Under the pieces are notes generated by a model, which was not told the origin of the DNA, made no database searches, and saw only the letters and a list, made by a program, of their open reading frames with translations. Shown piece by piece: positions 36,958 through 45,654 of a stretch of 45,881 bases of DNA. The DNA lies in NCBI GenBank assembly GCA_003213095.1, contig QCNV01000010.1:1-45881 (forward strand). Reading direction: 5' to 3'. Origin of the DNA: SAR202 cluster bacterium AG-426-M11. GTDB taxonomy: Bacteria > Chloroflexota > Dehalococcoidia > Lucifugimonadales > UBA826. Made by a program: the position numbers and the translations under genes. Numbering within the stretch: the first letter of the stretch is position 1; each line of letters starts with the position of its first letter.

Positions 36958-39168
36958 TTATATTTTAGATAGATTTGCTAGACTAGCTAACAGTTTTTTG
37001 ATTCCTCCAGAGTTTTTAAATGCAACAGTAATTTCGTAATCATTAGAAACTTGTTTTGAGCTGGTTATTATTCCTTCACCAAAGGTTTTATGAATCACTT
37101 TATCTCCTGGTGAATAAAGGATATTTGAGTTAGTTGGATTATGATCTAAATGTTGAGTGTCGATAGATATTTTTGTTTTATTTTTTCTCACAGGTTGAAT
37201 TTGTGATGAAGTGTTTAAGTTGGGATCTTTTCCGAAAATAATATGTTCTTTTGGTAAGTCAGCCAAAAACCGCGATGGGAGAGTTGGTTCATAGGAGCCT
37301 TGAAATGCCCTTCTAAAGCATTTCAACATGAATAATTTTTCTTTTGCTCGGGTCATTCCTACGTAACAGAGTCTCCTTTCCTCCTCTAATTCATGAGACT
37401 CGCCAGATTCAATAGCTCTTCTGTGTGGTAACAGATTTTCTTCCATTCCAATCATGAATACTACAGGGAATTCTAACCCCTTTGATTGATGAAGAGTAAT
37501 TAAAGTTAATGCCTGTTCTTCTTGATCAAAATTGTCAGTATCTGAAACTAAACTGATACTTTCAAGAAATTCGTTTAAAGCTTCTGTAGTAGGAAGATCA
37601 ATATAGGCATTTGCAGAAGTTTTGAATTCATCGATATTTTCGATTCGTTCTTCCATTTGGTCATCATTGAGTAGTGATGTTTTATACCCAGTTAAATCTA
37701 AGATTTCATCGATTAAATTTAATAGGTTAGTGTTTTGAGAAAATGAAATTAAATTTCCAATCATTTCCTCAAATTTTTTTATAGAGCTTATTCCCCTTTT
37801 TCCTATTTGAGGTTGATTAGAACTAGACCCATTGGTAATAGTTTGAATTGTTGTGAACATGGTTTGATTGTTTAATTGAGCAATTCTACTGATTTCATTT
37901 AAACTTTTTTGTCCAATTCCCCTAGTTGGCGTATTAATTATTCTAGCTATACTGATGTCATCATGAGGATTTAAAATGACCCTTAAATAAGCAATTAAAT
38001 CTTTAATTTCTTTTCTGTGATAAAACTTGATGCCGCCAATTAATTGATATGGGATTGAATTTCTTTGGCAGGCCATTTCTAATGATCTAGATTGAGCATT
38101 AACTCTGTACATTATTGCAATGTCAGAAAGAGAGTAGTTTTTTGATTGAGTTAGGTTTTTAATTTCTGATAAAGTGATTTGAGCTTCTTCTTCTTGGTCA
38201 TATCCTTCTAAAATGGAAATTTTTGATCCTTGTTCATTAGAGGTCCATAATTTTTTTTCAACTCTTTGATCGTTTTTTTCTATTATTTTCCCCGCAGCTT
38301 TTAATATTGTTTTAGTAGATCTGTAGTTTTGTTCTAAACTAATTATTTTTGTTTTTGGATAGTCGTTTTGAAAGCTTAATATATTTCTAATATCTGCATT
38401 ACGCCATGAATATATAGATTGGTCTGGATCCCCTACGACGCATAAGTTTTGTTTTTTATGACAAATGAGTTTTGTGATTTGATATTGAGCTATATTTGTA
38501 TCCTGAAATTCATCTACCATGAAATAATCAAATCTGTTGTCATATTGTTCAGAAATTTTAACGTGAGACGTAAATAACATATGAGTCTTCATCAAAAGAT
38601 CATCAAAATCCAAGGCGGAGCTGCTCTCCAAAATTTCTGAATATCTTTCATATACTTCTCCAACTTTTTCGTCAAAATAATTTGATTTGTTGAGTTGAAA
38701 AGTTTCATGATTTTTTAATTCACTTTTTGCATTTGAAATTATAGATAACATGACCCTAGGTGAAAATTGTTTGGGATCTAAATCGAGTTCTATCAAGCTT
38801 CTTTTAATAGTATCTATTTGATCGCCATCATCGAAAATTACAAAATTGTTTGGTATACCAATTAAATATCCATGCTGCCTTAGTACTTTAGAACAAAAAG
38901 AATGAAATGTCCCAGTAGTTAGATTATGAGGGTCTAAATGAAATTCTTTTTCTAAACGTTCTTTAATTTCTTTTGCGGCTTTATTTGTAAATGTTAGAAC
39001 TCCTATATTGTATGGATTTACTCCATTATTTATCAGATGAGATACCCTAGTGGTAATTACACGAGTTTTCCCGCTACCTGGTCCTGCAATTACGAGTACG
39101 GGTCCTTCGGTAGTTTCTACTGCTAACCTTTGTTCAGTATTCAGTGATGTGATTAAAGAGTTATTCAT
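36958..39168 (-). CDS. pcrA: SF1A DNA helicase, UvrD/PcrA type
   Basis: 3'-5' helicase for nucleotide-excision and mismatch repair and for removing proteins from DNA. The 736-residue protein has the Q-motif (LNTEQRLAV), Walker A AGPGSGKT at 28-35, VDEFQDTN (motif II), GDPDQSIYSWRNA (motif III), EQNYRST (IV), TLHQSKGLEFPVVF (V) and EERRLCYVGMTRAKEKL (VI). The C-terminus holds the PcrA-type Tudor-like domain (GDKVIHKTFGEG near 686). It starts 8 bp after speE, making it the third gene of a speD-speE-pcrA operon. Confidence 0.95.
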   Translation of the reverse strand: MNNSLITSLNTEQRLAVETTEGPVLVIAGPGSGKTRVITTRVSHLINNGVNPYNIGVLTFTNKAAKEIKERLEKEFHLDPHNLTTGTFHSFCSKVLRQHGYLIGIPNNFVIFDDGDQIDTIKRSLIELDLDPKQFSPRVMLSIISNAKSELKNHETFQLNKSNYFDEKVGEVYERYSEILESSSALDFDDLLMKTHMLFTSHVKISEQYDNRFDYFMVDEFQDTNIAQYQITKLICHKKQNLCVVGDPDQSIYSWRNADIRNILSFQNDYPKTKIISLEQNYRSTKTILKAAGKIIEKNDQRVEKKLWTSNEQGSKISILEGYDQEEEAQITLSEIKNLTQSKNYSLSDIAIMYRVNAQSRSLEMACQRNSIPYQLIGGIKFYHRKEIKDLIAYLRVILNPHDDISIARIINTPTRGIGQKSLNEISRIAQLNNQTMFTTIQTITNGSSSNQPQIGKRGISSIKKFEEMIGNLISFSQNTNLLNLIDEILDLTGYKTSLLNDDQMEERIENIDEFKTSANAYIDLPTTEALNEFLESISLVSDTDNFDQEEQALTLITLHQSKGLEFPVVFMIGMEENLLPHRRAIESGESHELEEERRLCYVGMTRAKEKLFMLKCFRRAFQGSYEPTLPSRFLADLPKEHIIFGKDPNLNTSSQIQPVRKNKTKISIDTQHLDHNPTNSNILYSPGDKVIHKTFGEGIITSSKQVSNDYEITVAFKNSGGIKKLLASLANLSKI

Positions 39169-39176
39169 TTGGAAAA

Positions 39177-40103
39177 TTAAGTTTCAAAATTTACATATAA
39201 AGGATTGGATATCGTGATTATTCGTGAATCTTTTTGTAAGCTTTTTCTGAGATATTTAGGTAAATTAAATAAACCCACATGTGTCTCTCCATCGTAGAAG
39301 TTGAGGTCATTAATTTTTCTGGTTTTAATCAATTGGTTAATTTCCGATTCTTGTTTTTTATCAAATATATTTGATTTTACTGAAAGTCCGAATCCCCATG
39401 TTGTTCCGAATGATGGAACAAACGCATGAAATCCCTGAGTATTATTGAAAACTTTAGACATTGTGTTTAAGACTGAAGTAAATGATTGGTTAGCGAAAGA
39501 TGGGCCTGTTGCACCTGCTTGAACGCAGAGAACCCCATTGTGATTTAGGGTTATATTGATTTTTTTGTAAAATTCTAATGTAAAAAGATGGTGGGCAGGT
39601 CCAAATTCTAGAGGATCTGGAACATCTACAATTATCACATCAAATTTTTCTTTTGTATTTTTAATAAATTGAAATGCATCCTCTATAATTAGTTTTACTC
39701 TAGGGTCATCAAATGATCCTTGATGATGATTGGGAAGGAATTTTTTACAAAGATTTATTAATTCCTGATCAATATCTACCATGATGACAGATTCTACTGA
39801 ATTATGTTTAAGAGTTTCTCGTAAAGTTGCTCCTTCACCACCACCAATAATTAGAATGTTTTTAGGATTTTCATAGTACATCATAGCAGGATGTACTAAA
39901 GATTCATGGTATATATACTCATCTAATTCTGTTGATTGAGTTTTTCCATCAAGAATCAATGATTTCCCAAAACATGAACCCTCTATAATCTTTACCTCTT
40001 GAAAATCAGTTTTATATTCTATAAGTGTTGATAACACTTTTTCAGCTTGAATTAAGTCATTAGATATGGGCTCGATTACCCATTCCCCATCTGGTAAATT
40101 CAT
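39177..40103 (-). CDS. speE: aminopropyltransferase (spermidine/thermospermine synthase family)
   Basis: Transfers aminopropyl groups from decarboxylated SAM to a polyamine. The 308-residue protein has an N-terminal beta domain and a Rossmann methyltransferase-like core with GGGEGATLRE at 87-96, DVPDP at 160-164 and VQAGATG at 194-200. Escherichia coli SpeE reads GGGDGAxxRE and DxTDPxGPG there. The GGGEG, absent TDPIGP and QAG motifs match plant-type thermospermine synthases and their bacterial relatives, so the product may be thermospermine rather than spermidine. It overlaps speD by 4 bp (ATGA), so the donor enzyme is co-expressed. Confidence 0.85.
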   Translation of the reverse strand: MNLPDGEWVIEPISNDLIQAEKVLSTLIEYKTDFQEVKIIEGSCFGKSLILDGKTQSTELDEYIYHESLVHPAMMYYENPKNILIIGGGEGATLRETLKHNSVESVIMVDIDQELINLCKKFLPNHHQGSFDDPRVKLIIEDAFQFIKNTKEKFDVIIVDVPDPLEFGPAHHLFTLEFYKKINITLNHNGVLCVQAGATGPSFANQSFTSVLNTMSKVFNNTQGFHAFVPSFGTTWGFGLSVKSNIFDKKQESEINQLIKTRKINDLNFYDGETHVGLFNLPKYLRKSLQKDSRIITISNPLYVNFET

Positions 40104-40474
40104 GATATTTCCAGATTTGAAAAACTATTGTTTGTTCCCCGATTTATTTTCATTTGAGACACTTTAGTCGATTTTAATCTTTGAATAATTTTTTTTGCAC
40201 AATTCTGAAAGTCAAAATTATCACCACAAGAAAAAATATCTACAGAAGCATATGATAATTCAGGCCAAGTGTGTACTGAAATATGTGATTCTGCTATAGA
40301 AATGACACCAGTGACTCCAATTGGGGTAAATTTGTGAAAGGTAGAACCTATAATTTTTGCACCAGCATCTTTAACAGCATTTGTTAGAATATTTTCTATT
40401 AAATTTTTGTTATCAAGAATATTTGGGTCGCAGTTTTCTAATTCTAAGATTAATTGTGTACCTAGGGAGTGCAA
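40100..40474 (-). CDS. speD: S-adenosylmethionine decarboxylase proenzyme (class 1B)
   Basis: Provides decarboxylated SAM for the adjacent aminopropyltransferase. The 124-residue proenzyme self-cleaves before S63 in AESHISVHTWPE to make the pyruvoyl cofactor. H68 and the C83-containing FSCGDN segment are the expected processing and catalytic residues. The start is TTG 40474 with AGGAG upstream, and the family opening MxSLGxxLxLEL confirms it. A TATAAT lies at 40516-40521 on the same strand. Confidence 0.94.
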   Translation of the reverse strand: MHSLGTQLILELENCDPNILDNKNLIENILTNAVKDAGAKIIGSTFHKFTPIGVTGVISIAESHISVHTWPELSYASVDIFSCGDNFDFQNCAKKIIQRLKSTKVSQMKINRGTNNSFSNLEIS

Positions 40475-40515
40475 AAATAAGCTCCTATTCTATAAAGGTG
40501 ATTTGCTAAGTTGAA

Positions 40516-40521
40516 ATTATA
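40516..40521 (-). promoter_or_regulatory. -10 box of the speD-speE-pcrA operon
   Basis: Perfect TATAAT on the minus strand, predicted start near 40509, about 35 nt before speD. No convincing -35 is seen, so this is a moderate candidate. Confidence 0.4.
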
Positions 40522-40553
40522 TCTTAGAATGATTTGAATTTAGTGAGGAAAAT

Positions 40554-41567
40554 ATGATTGAAGAAAAAAATGTAAGAATTTTATTAAAAAATAGACCTGA
40601 CGGTTGGCCTACTGAGAAAGATTTTGAAATAGAAGTTTCTCAAATTCCTTCAATTAATGAAGGTGAAATATTACTAAAGACTATGTGGCTGTCTCTTGAT
40701 CCGTATATGAGAGGCAGGATGAATGATGCTAAATCTTATGCTGATCCAGTTCAGATTGGTTCTCCAATGGTAGGAGGAGCTGTGGCTAAAGTAATTGAAT
40801 CACGTAGTCCAATGTATTCCAAAAATGACATTGTTGAAGGGCGAATAGGATGGCAAAAATATGCTGTTTCTTCAGGGATTGAGTTAAGAACTATAGATCA
40901 ATCTTTAGGGCCAATTCAAACTTCTATTGGAATTTTGGGTATGCCGGGATTAACTGCATATTTTGGGTTTTTAGATGTTTGTGAACCTCGTCCTGGTGAC
41001 ATAGTAGTAGTTTCTGCTGCATCTGGTGCAGTAGGCCAAGTGGTTGGACAAATAGCAAAGATAATGGGATGTACGGTGATCGGTACAGCAGGATCAGATG
41101 AAAAGATAAAATTTATTTTAGATGAATTAGGTTTTGACTATGGTATTAACTACAAAAAAGAGAATATTTTAGAATCTTTAGATAAATTTTGTCCTGATGG
41201 GATTGATATATATTTTGATAATGTAGGTGGTGAACTGACTGATGCTGTGATGGACCGATTAAGTATAGGAGCTAGAATTTCAGTTTGTGGTCAGATTTCA
41301 CAATATAATAATTCTCAACCTGAGTTGGGGCCAAGAAATTTAGGGGCACTCGTCAGAACACAGTCAAAAATGCAAGGGTTCCTAGTTCATTCATATTCTA
41401 ATAGATATCAAGAAGGTTTAGACAGAATGTCAAAATGGATTGAAGAAGGAAAGCTTAAATATAAGGAATTTATCGTTCCAGGTATTGAGAATGCTCCAAA
41501 AACATTTTTGGGAATGCTAAATGGTGAAAATTTTGGAAAAACATTGATTAAGGTTTCTGATGACTGA
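40554..41567 (+). CDS. NADP-dependent medium-chain oxidoreductase (CurA / alkenal reductase type)
   Basis: A 337-residue zinc-independent medium-chain dehydrogenase/reductase. Typical features are WLSLDPYMRGRMN near 47-59, the GroES-like N-domain, GMPGLTAYFGFLDV near 128-141, the nucleotide-binding AASGAVGQVVGQIAK near 160-174 and YFDNVGGELTDAV near 221. The family reduces the double bond of enones or alkenals with NADPH. GAGGA precedes the ATG. It overlaps the acyl-CoA dehydrogenase gene by 8 bp, suggesting joint action on an unsaturated or branched acid. The physiological substrate is unknown. Confidence 0.88.
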   Translation: MIEEKNVRILLKNRPDGWPTEKDFEIEVSQIPSINEGEILLKTMWLSLDPYMRGRMNDAKSYADPVQIGSPMVGGAVAKVIESRSPMYSKNDIVEGRIGWQKYAVSSGIELRTIDQSLGPIQTSIGILGMPGLTAYFGFLDVCEPRPGDIVVVSAASGAVGQVVGQIAKIMGCTVIGTAGSDEKIKFILDELGFDYGINYKKENILESLDKFCPDGIDIYFDNVGGELTDAVMDRLSIGARISVCGQISQYNNSQPELGPRNLGALVRTQSKMQGFLVHSYSNRYQEGLDRMSKWIEEGKLKYKEFIVPGIENAPKTFLGMLNGENFGKTLIKVSDD

Positions 41568-42633
41568 ATTTTTAGCCCCAGAATTAAAAATGTTTCGAGA
41601 TAAATTCCAACATTTTTTAAATGAAAATATTAATTTGAATGCTCAAGCGATGAGATCAAAATCTATTGAAAAAGGATTCTATTCTATTTCTCATCAAAGC
41701 ACGTTACATGATGGCCCCGCAAATGCATTAGAAATGGTAATAGCTAGAGAATCTGTTGCTTCTTCAGGCATTCTAGATCACTCAAATATCATTGGTCCGG
41801 ATCCTGGAGCATTGATGAATTGCTCAGATGAGATTAAAAACAATTATTTAGATCCAATGTTGAAAGGGGATAAAAAAGCTAGTTTTGCATTTACAGAAAA
41901 TGACTTTAAGAACCCCACAACAGCTGAATTAATTGATTCTCAAGTGATAATTAATGGGAAGAAATCTTATGTTTCTAGAGCTGTAGATTCAGACTTTATG
42001 TTAGTTGTTTTGAATTTTAAGCCCGATAATTCTAGATTTGTAGCTATAGTCGATTCTAATTCTGAAGGAATTAGTTTGAACCAAACATTTGAATCTTTAG
42101 ATGGAAGTACACACTCTGAAGTAACTTTTGATAATGTGCAGATTCCACAAAACTTATTGTTGAAAAATGTTCAAGCCGCCACTCAAAATATTCTCCAAGA
42201 AAGATTGGAAATGAGTGCAATTTCTGTAGGTTTAGCTATATTTACAATAAATGAATTAACTGCCAATTTACTTAAACCTCATAGATCAGGTGCATCTTTA
42301 TCTGATCGAGAAGGAATTCGGTTGAAATATTCAGATTTAAGAATTAACACCTATGCGGCTAGATCGATGCTTTATAGAACAGCAACACTTTTAGAAGGCT
42401 ATGAAAATGTGATTAATGAAGTGACTGCTACCAAAATATTTTGTACTGAGACAGCTTTTAATGTTGTAGATACTGCAATTCAATTGTCTGGAGGAGAATC
42501 ATTAATTGTAGGGAATCATTTGGAAGCAATATTTAGAAAAACTAGATCTATGAAATTAGCAGGAGGATCGAATGAAATACTTAGACTAAATATTTCTAAG
42601 GGAATTTTTGAGTTTGATTCAGGGATCCTATAA
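41560..42633 (+). CDS. acyl-CoA dehydrogenase family protein
   Basis: A 357-residue flavoprotein of the acyl-CoA dehydrogenase fold, translationally coupled to the upstream oxidoreductase. Visible are the FAD-binding middle domain (ASFAFTENDF near 108; INGKKSYVSRAVDSDFMLVV near 130-149), a helical C-domain and the closing FRKTRSMKLAGGSNEILR near 326-343. In SCAD/MCAD-type enzymes this closing motif is YEGTSxIxR with Glu as the base; here Gly replaces it (AGGSNEI), so the base lies elsewhere or the enzyme differs. Slightly short for the family (about 380). Confidence 0.85.
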   Translation: MTEFLAPELKMFRDKFQHFLNENINLNAQAMRSKSIEKGFYSISHQSTLHDGPANALEMVIARESVASSGILDHSNIIGPDPGALMNCSDEIKNNYLDPMLKGDKKASFAFTENDFKNPTTAELIDSQVIINGKKSYVSRAVDSDFMLVVLNFKPDNSRFVAIVDSNSEGISLNQTFESLDGSTHSEVTFDNVQIPQNLLLKNVQAATQNILQERLEMSAISVGLAIFTINELTANLLKPHRSGASLSDREGIRLKYSDLRINTYAARSMLYRTATLLEGYENVINEVTATKIFCTETAFNVVDTAIQLSGGESLIVGNHLEAIFRKTRSMKLAGGSNEILRLNISKGIFEFDSGIL

Positions 42634-43803
42634 ATCATTTATTTGATTTTTAAACTGCTCATATGATGAAATTTGGCTGATTTTTTTGATAAAATCCCCT
42701 AAACTTAAGCAATTTTTTCTTAATTCAATTAATTGAGAATATATCGGGGTATTTGATGCTGGAGAGTCTCCATATTTCCCTCTAAAAGCAAAATATGCTT
42801 GATTTATTTTTCTGATATTGTATCCCTCAGCATTAATTAATATTCTTTGCTTTTCCATATAGTTTTCAGCTTCTGAAATTTTTCCATCTTTTAATAAATC
42901 TTCTGTTCGTTTTCTTGTTTCCTTCATTGTTTTAAAGAAAAAATCGTTGTTTTTCGATTTGATATTTGTTGTTTCTGCAATTTCTTCAAACAATGATTCA
43001 TATGATTTAAGTCCTAATTCATCTCCTGCAATATTTGCTGCAGTTTCATTGATCGTGTACATTTCAGTTGATGACCACATATTTCTTCCTAATGGGTGAA
43101 ATAGCCAATAATTATGCAACCACTCATGTGAGGCTGTATTAAATATCTCCTTCAAATTATTGTGATCTGAGACAATTGCAGGATAAGTACCTAGTCCAGC
43201 AATGTTATCTACTAGCGCTGAACCGTATTCTAGGCTTTCAAATTTTTTTTCTATTTCATCTCTTTGAGATGAACTTAATTGCCCAGTAACGATTTTTGAA
43301 TTTGTTAATTTAAGCTCATCTTTGAGTGATGTGACAATTATTCCGGGCGGAGAACCTAATTTTATATCTACGGGGGGAAATATGAATCCCCACAGAATAT
43401 CTAAGTTTTCATTTTTGGCAGTTTCTGAAATTGCACTTTCTATAGATTGTTCTACTCGAGCCCTTAAAATCTCTTTGTCATAATTTAATTTTTCGATAGA
43501 TTTATTTTCTTGTGACGAAATATTAATTGATTTTGTTAATTGTAAATATTCATCAATAAGTGTTCTTTTTTCGTCAAATGTTGGCTTGTTGCCGGGGATT
43601 TGTGCCCAAATTTTGTGGATCCATTTTTCAGGCAAATATTTGAATTCCCATCCTATTATTGAAAATGAATGTTCTCCAGCTGCCAAGTTAATATTTGTAA
43701 ATTGTTTAATGTCAGGAGTTTGAATCACTAATATTATAAAAATCATTAGTAGTGATTTTTTTATGTTCTTTTTATTAAATAAATCTTGTGATTTCATCTT
43801 CAT
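42628..43803 (-). CDS. membrane-anchored gluzincin-like metalloprotease, uncharacterised
   Basis: From the ATG at 43803 the protein has 391 residues: a short basic start, one hydrophobic helix (LLMIFIILVIQ, about 18-28), then a large soluble domain. HEWLH at residues 226-230 matches the HExxH zinc motif. A glutamate in INETAANIAGDE lies 22 residues after its second histidine, the gluzincin arrangement. Several Tyr/Trp-rich and charged helical stretches follow. I do not recognise a named family. The reading frame overlaps the DCC gene by 29 bp, and the exact start (43803, 43797 or further) is unclear. It ends in a 6-bp convergent overlap with the acyl-CoA dehydrogenase. Confidence 0.65.
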   Translation of the reverse strand: MKMKSQDLFNKKNIKKSLLMIFIILVIQTPDIKQFTNINLAAGEHSFSIIGWEFKYLPEKWIHKIWAQIPGNKPTFDEKRTLIDEYLQLTKSINISSQENKSIEKLNYDKEILRARVEQSIESAISETAKNENLDILWGFIFPPVDIKLGSPPGIIVTSLKDELKLTNSKIVTGQLSSSQRDEIEKKFESLEYGSALVDNIAGLGTYPAIVSDHNNLKEIFNTASHEWLHNYWLFHPLGRNMWSSTEMYTINETAANIAGDELGLKSYESLFEEIAETTNIKSKNNDFFFKTMKETRKRTEDLLKDGKISEAENYMEKQRILINAEGYNIRKINQAYFAFRGKYGDSPASNTPIYSQLIELRKNCLSLGDFIKKISQISSYEQFKNQINDL

Positions 43804-44188
43804 TGGGAACTCTGCAAGTTGATTTCTTGCCAAATATTTTGTACCTGTTGTTTGCAATTAAGCTGTAGATTAAATCTCGAAAAGTTTTTGGGAAAATTTT
43901 TAATAAATTTAATAATTTGAAAACATTTCCTAAATCTTTGCAAATCTCTAATATTGCATCTGATTTTACTAAAACTTGATTTTGTTTTAGTAAAACAATG
44001 TTGTCTAATTTATCAATTGAATTTTTATTAAAACCTTTTTTAGAAAGGATATTTTTAGCTTCTTCTGATTGTAGTGAACAAAAAATAAAACAGGAATTCT
44101 TATCTAGTTTTAAAAGTAGATTGATACCCCAATTACATAGATTACAGTACCCATCAAAAAAAATTATGTTTTGGCCTTCGTTTGACAT
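43775..44188 (-). CDS. DCC-family thiol-disulfide oxidoreductase
   Basis: A 137-residue thioredoxin-like protein of the DUF393/YuxK group. The DGYCNLC motif at residues 12-18 gives the CxxC pair C15/C18, and the family's closing YRIFGKK-like segment reads YKIFGKKSTCRVP. It has no signal peptide. It is upstream of and overlaps the HExxH membrane protein gene, so the two are likely co-expressed. The ATG lacks a ribosome site and the -10 position implies a leaderless transcript. Confidence 0.85.
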   Translation of the reverse strand: MSNEGQNIIFFDGYCNLCNWGINLLLKLDKNSCFIFCSLQSEEAKNILSKKGFNKNSIDKLDNIVLLKQNQVLVKSDAILEICKDLGNVFKLLNLLKIFPKTFRDLIYSLIANNRYKIFGKKSTCRVPNEDEITRFI

Positions 44189-44194
44189 AATTTA

Positions 44195-44200
44195 ATTATA
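44195..44200 (-). promoter_or_regulatory. -10 box giving a leaderless mRNA for the DCC gene
   Basis: A perfect TATAAT on the minus strand whose standard start position (7 nt on) falls on the A of the ATG at 44188. There is no Shine-Dalgarno before that ATG. The -35 is weak. Confidence 0.5.
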
Positions 44201-44282
44201 TAGTGGGATAAGTTTGAAGATATTTTAACTTGAGGGATATTTAGTAAATTAAATTTACCAATTATCCGTGATATGAATTTCT

Positions 44283-44357
44283 TGGAGCGGGAGACCGGAT
44301 TCGAACCGGCGACAGCCTGCTTGGAAGGCAGGAACTCTACCGCTGAGTTACTCCCGC
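44283..44357 (-). tRNA. tRNA-Gly(TCC)
   Basis: Acceptor strands GCGGGAG (44357-44351) and CTCCCGC (44293-44287) pair fully. Anticodon stem CCTGC/GCAGG encloses loop CTTCCAA with anticodon TCC at 44325-44323. T-arm GCCGG-TTCGAAT-CCGGT is intact (one G-T closing pair), the discriminator is T (44286) and CCA is encoded at 44285-44283. Confidence 0.95.
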
Positions 44358-44441
44358 GAGATAAATTATTCTAATTTTAAATTTTATGATTTGCAACTTA
44401 TATAAATTGATTTTAATAGATATTTTATTTAGGCTGTTTTA

Positions 44442-45654
44442 ATGTTTGAATATTTGAAAGTCAGAATCACTTATAAATGGTTTATGTTGCTGGGTGTTTG
44501 GTTTGCTTATTTTGCATTTGGAATTGTTCAAGGTGGTATTCCTCCAATTATCGGTCCAGTGAGTAGTGATTTGGATTTATCAAGATCATCTATGGGAACG
44601 ATTTTGGGTGCTTGGCCATTAGTTTACATCGTTACAGCAATTCCCGCAGGAGCTTTAATTGATCGCTTTAATCTGAAATACACAATAGGGATTGGTATTT
44701 TTTTGATAGCTGTTTCGGGATTAAGTCGAGCTTTTGCTGATAATTACTTCACAATGGTTTTGTCTGTAATGATTTTTGGAATAGGTGGCCCTTTTATTTC
44801 AATTGGAGCACCAAAATTAATTAGTTTATGGTTTCCTGACAATCTCCGTGGAAGAGCTATGGGAATTTATTTAACTGCTCCAGCTTTTGGGCGTGTTTTA
44901 GTATTGTCTATTACAAATAGTGTATTGATGCCTCTATTTAATTCTAATTGGAGGTTAACTCTGTTGGTATATGCGTTAGTTGCGTTTTTTATTACATTTA
45001 TTTGGCTCATTTTATCCAGAGACAATGATTGTAATCAAAATGATATTGAATCGAAAAACCTTTTTAAGAGTATGAAAACTTTTCCTGAATTGATTTCTAC
45101 AAGTCAAGTTAGAATGATTTTATTCATAGTTTTGGGTATGTTTTTATTTAATCATGGTACTAATAATTGGATTCCTGAAATATTGATTGATTTAGGAAAT
45201 ACTGAGTCTGCTGCAGGATTTCTATCTGCGATTCCAGTTGTAACTGGGGCATTAGGATCAATTGTTTTGCCACAATATATAAAAAAACAAAACTACCAAA
45301 TTGTTTTACTCATTTGTTTTTTTGTTGCTGGATTGTCAACTCTAGGGGTTTTATTTTTTTGATGATCTATTTCTTTATCTGATTCTTGCAATATTAGGTT
45401 TTACTTCTCGATCTATAATGCCAATTATTATGTTGATTTTGATTTCAGTTGTTGGTTCAAAAAAAACAGGTGCTGCTGGAGGACTTTATTTTACATTTGG
45501 TGAAATTGGCGGAGTTTTAGGACCTGTTTTACTTGGAGTGTCAGCAGATGTTTTTAATGGGTTTAATGTGGGTCTTTTTTTATTCTCAGTTATATGTTTT
45601 CTTCTAGGAGTTTTTTCATTAAAAATTAACTATATGAAAATACCAAGTGACTAA
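44442..45654 (+). pseudogene. MFS transporter interrupted by a one-base shift
   Basis: Major facilitator, CynX/NimT-like. The first frame (44442-45362, 306 residues) covers about nine helices, with GxLxDRF-type loop GALIDRFNLKY near 66-76 and RGRAMGIYLTAPAFG near 138. It stops at TGA right after a run of seven T (45354-45360). Removing one T joins it to the frame continuing from GATGATCTA at 45361 through 45654 (the rest of helices 10-12). The restored protein would be about 402 residues, the normal MFS length. No other damage is seen, so the break may be a sequencing error, a recent mutation, or tolerated through slippage on the T run. The substrate is unknown. Confidence 0.8.

Noticed and set aside
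44283-44357. tRNA-Gly as an integration site for an island carrying the MFS gene
   Set aside because: No direct repeat of the tRNA 3' end occurs downstream in the window and the flanking genes have ordinary composition.
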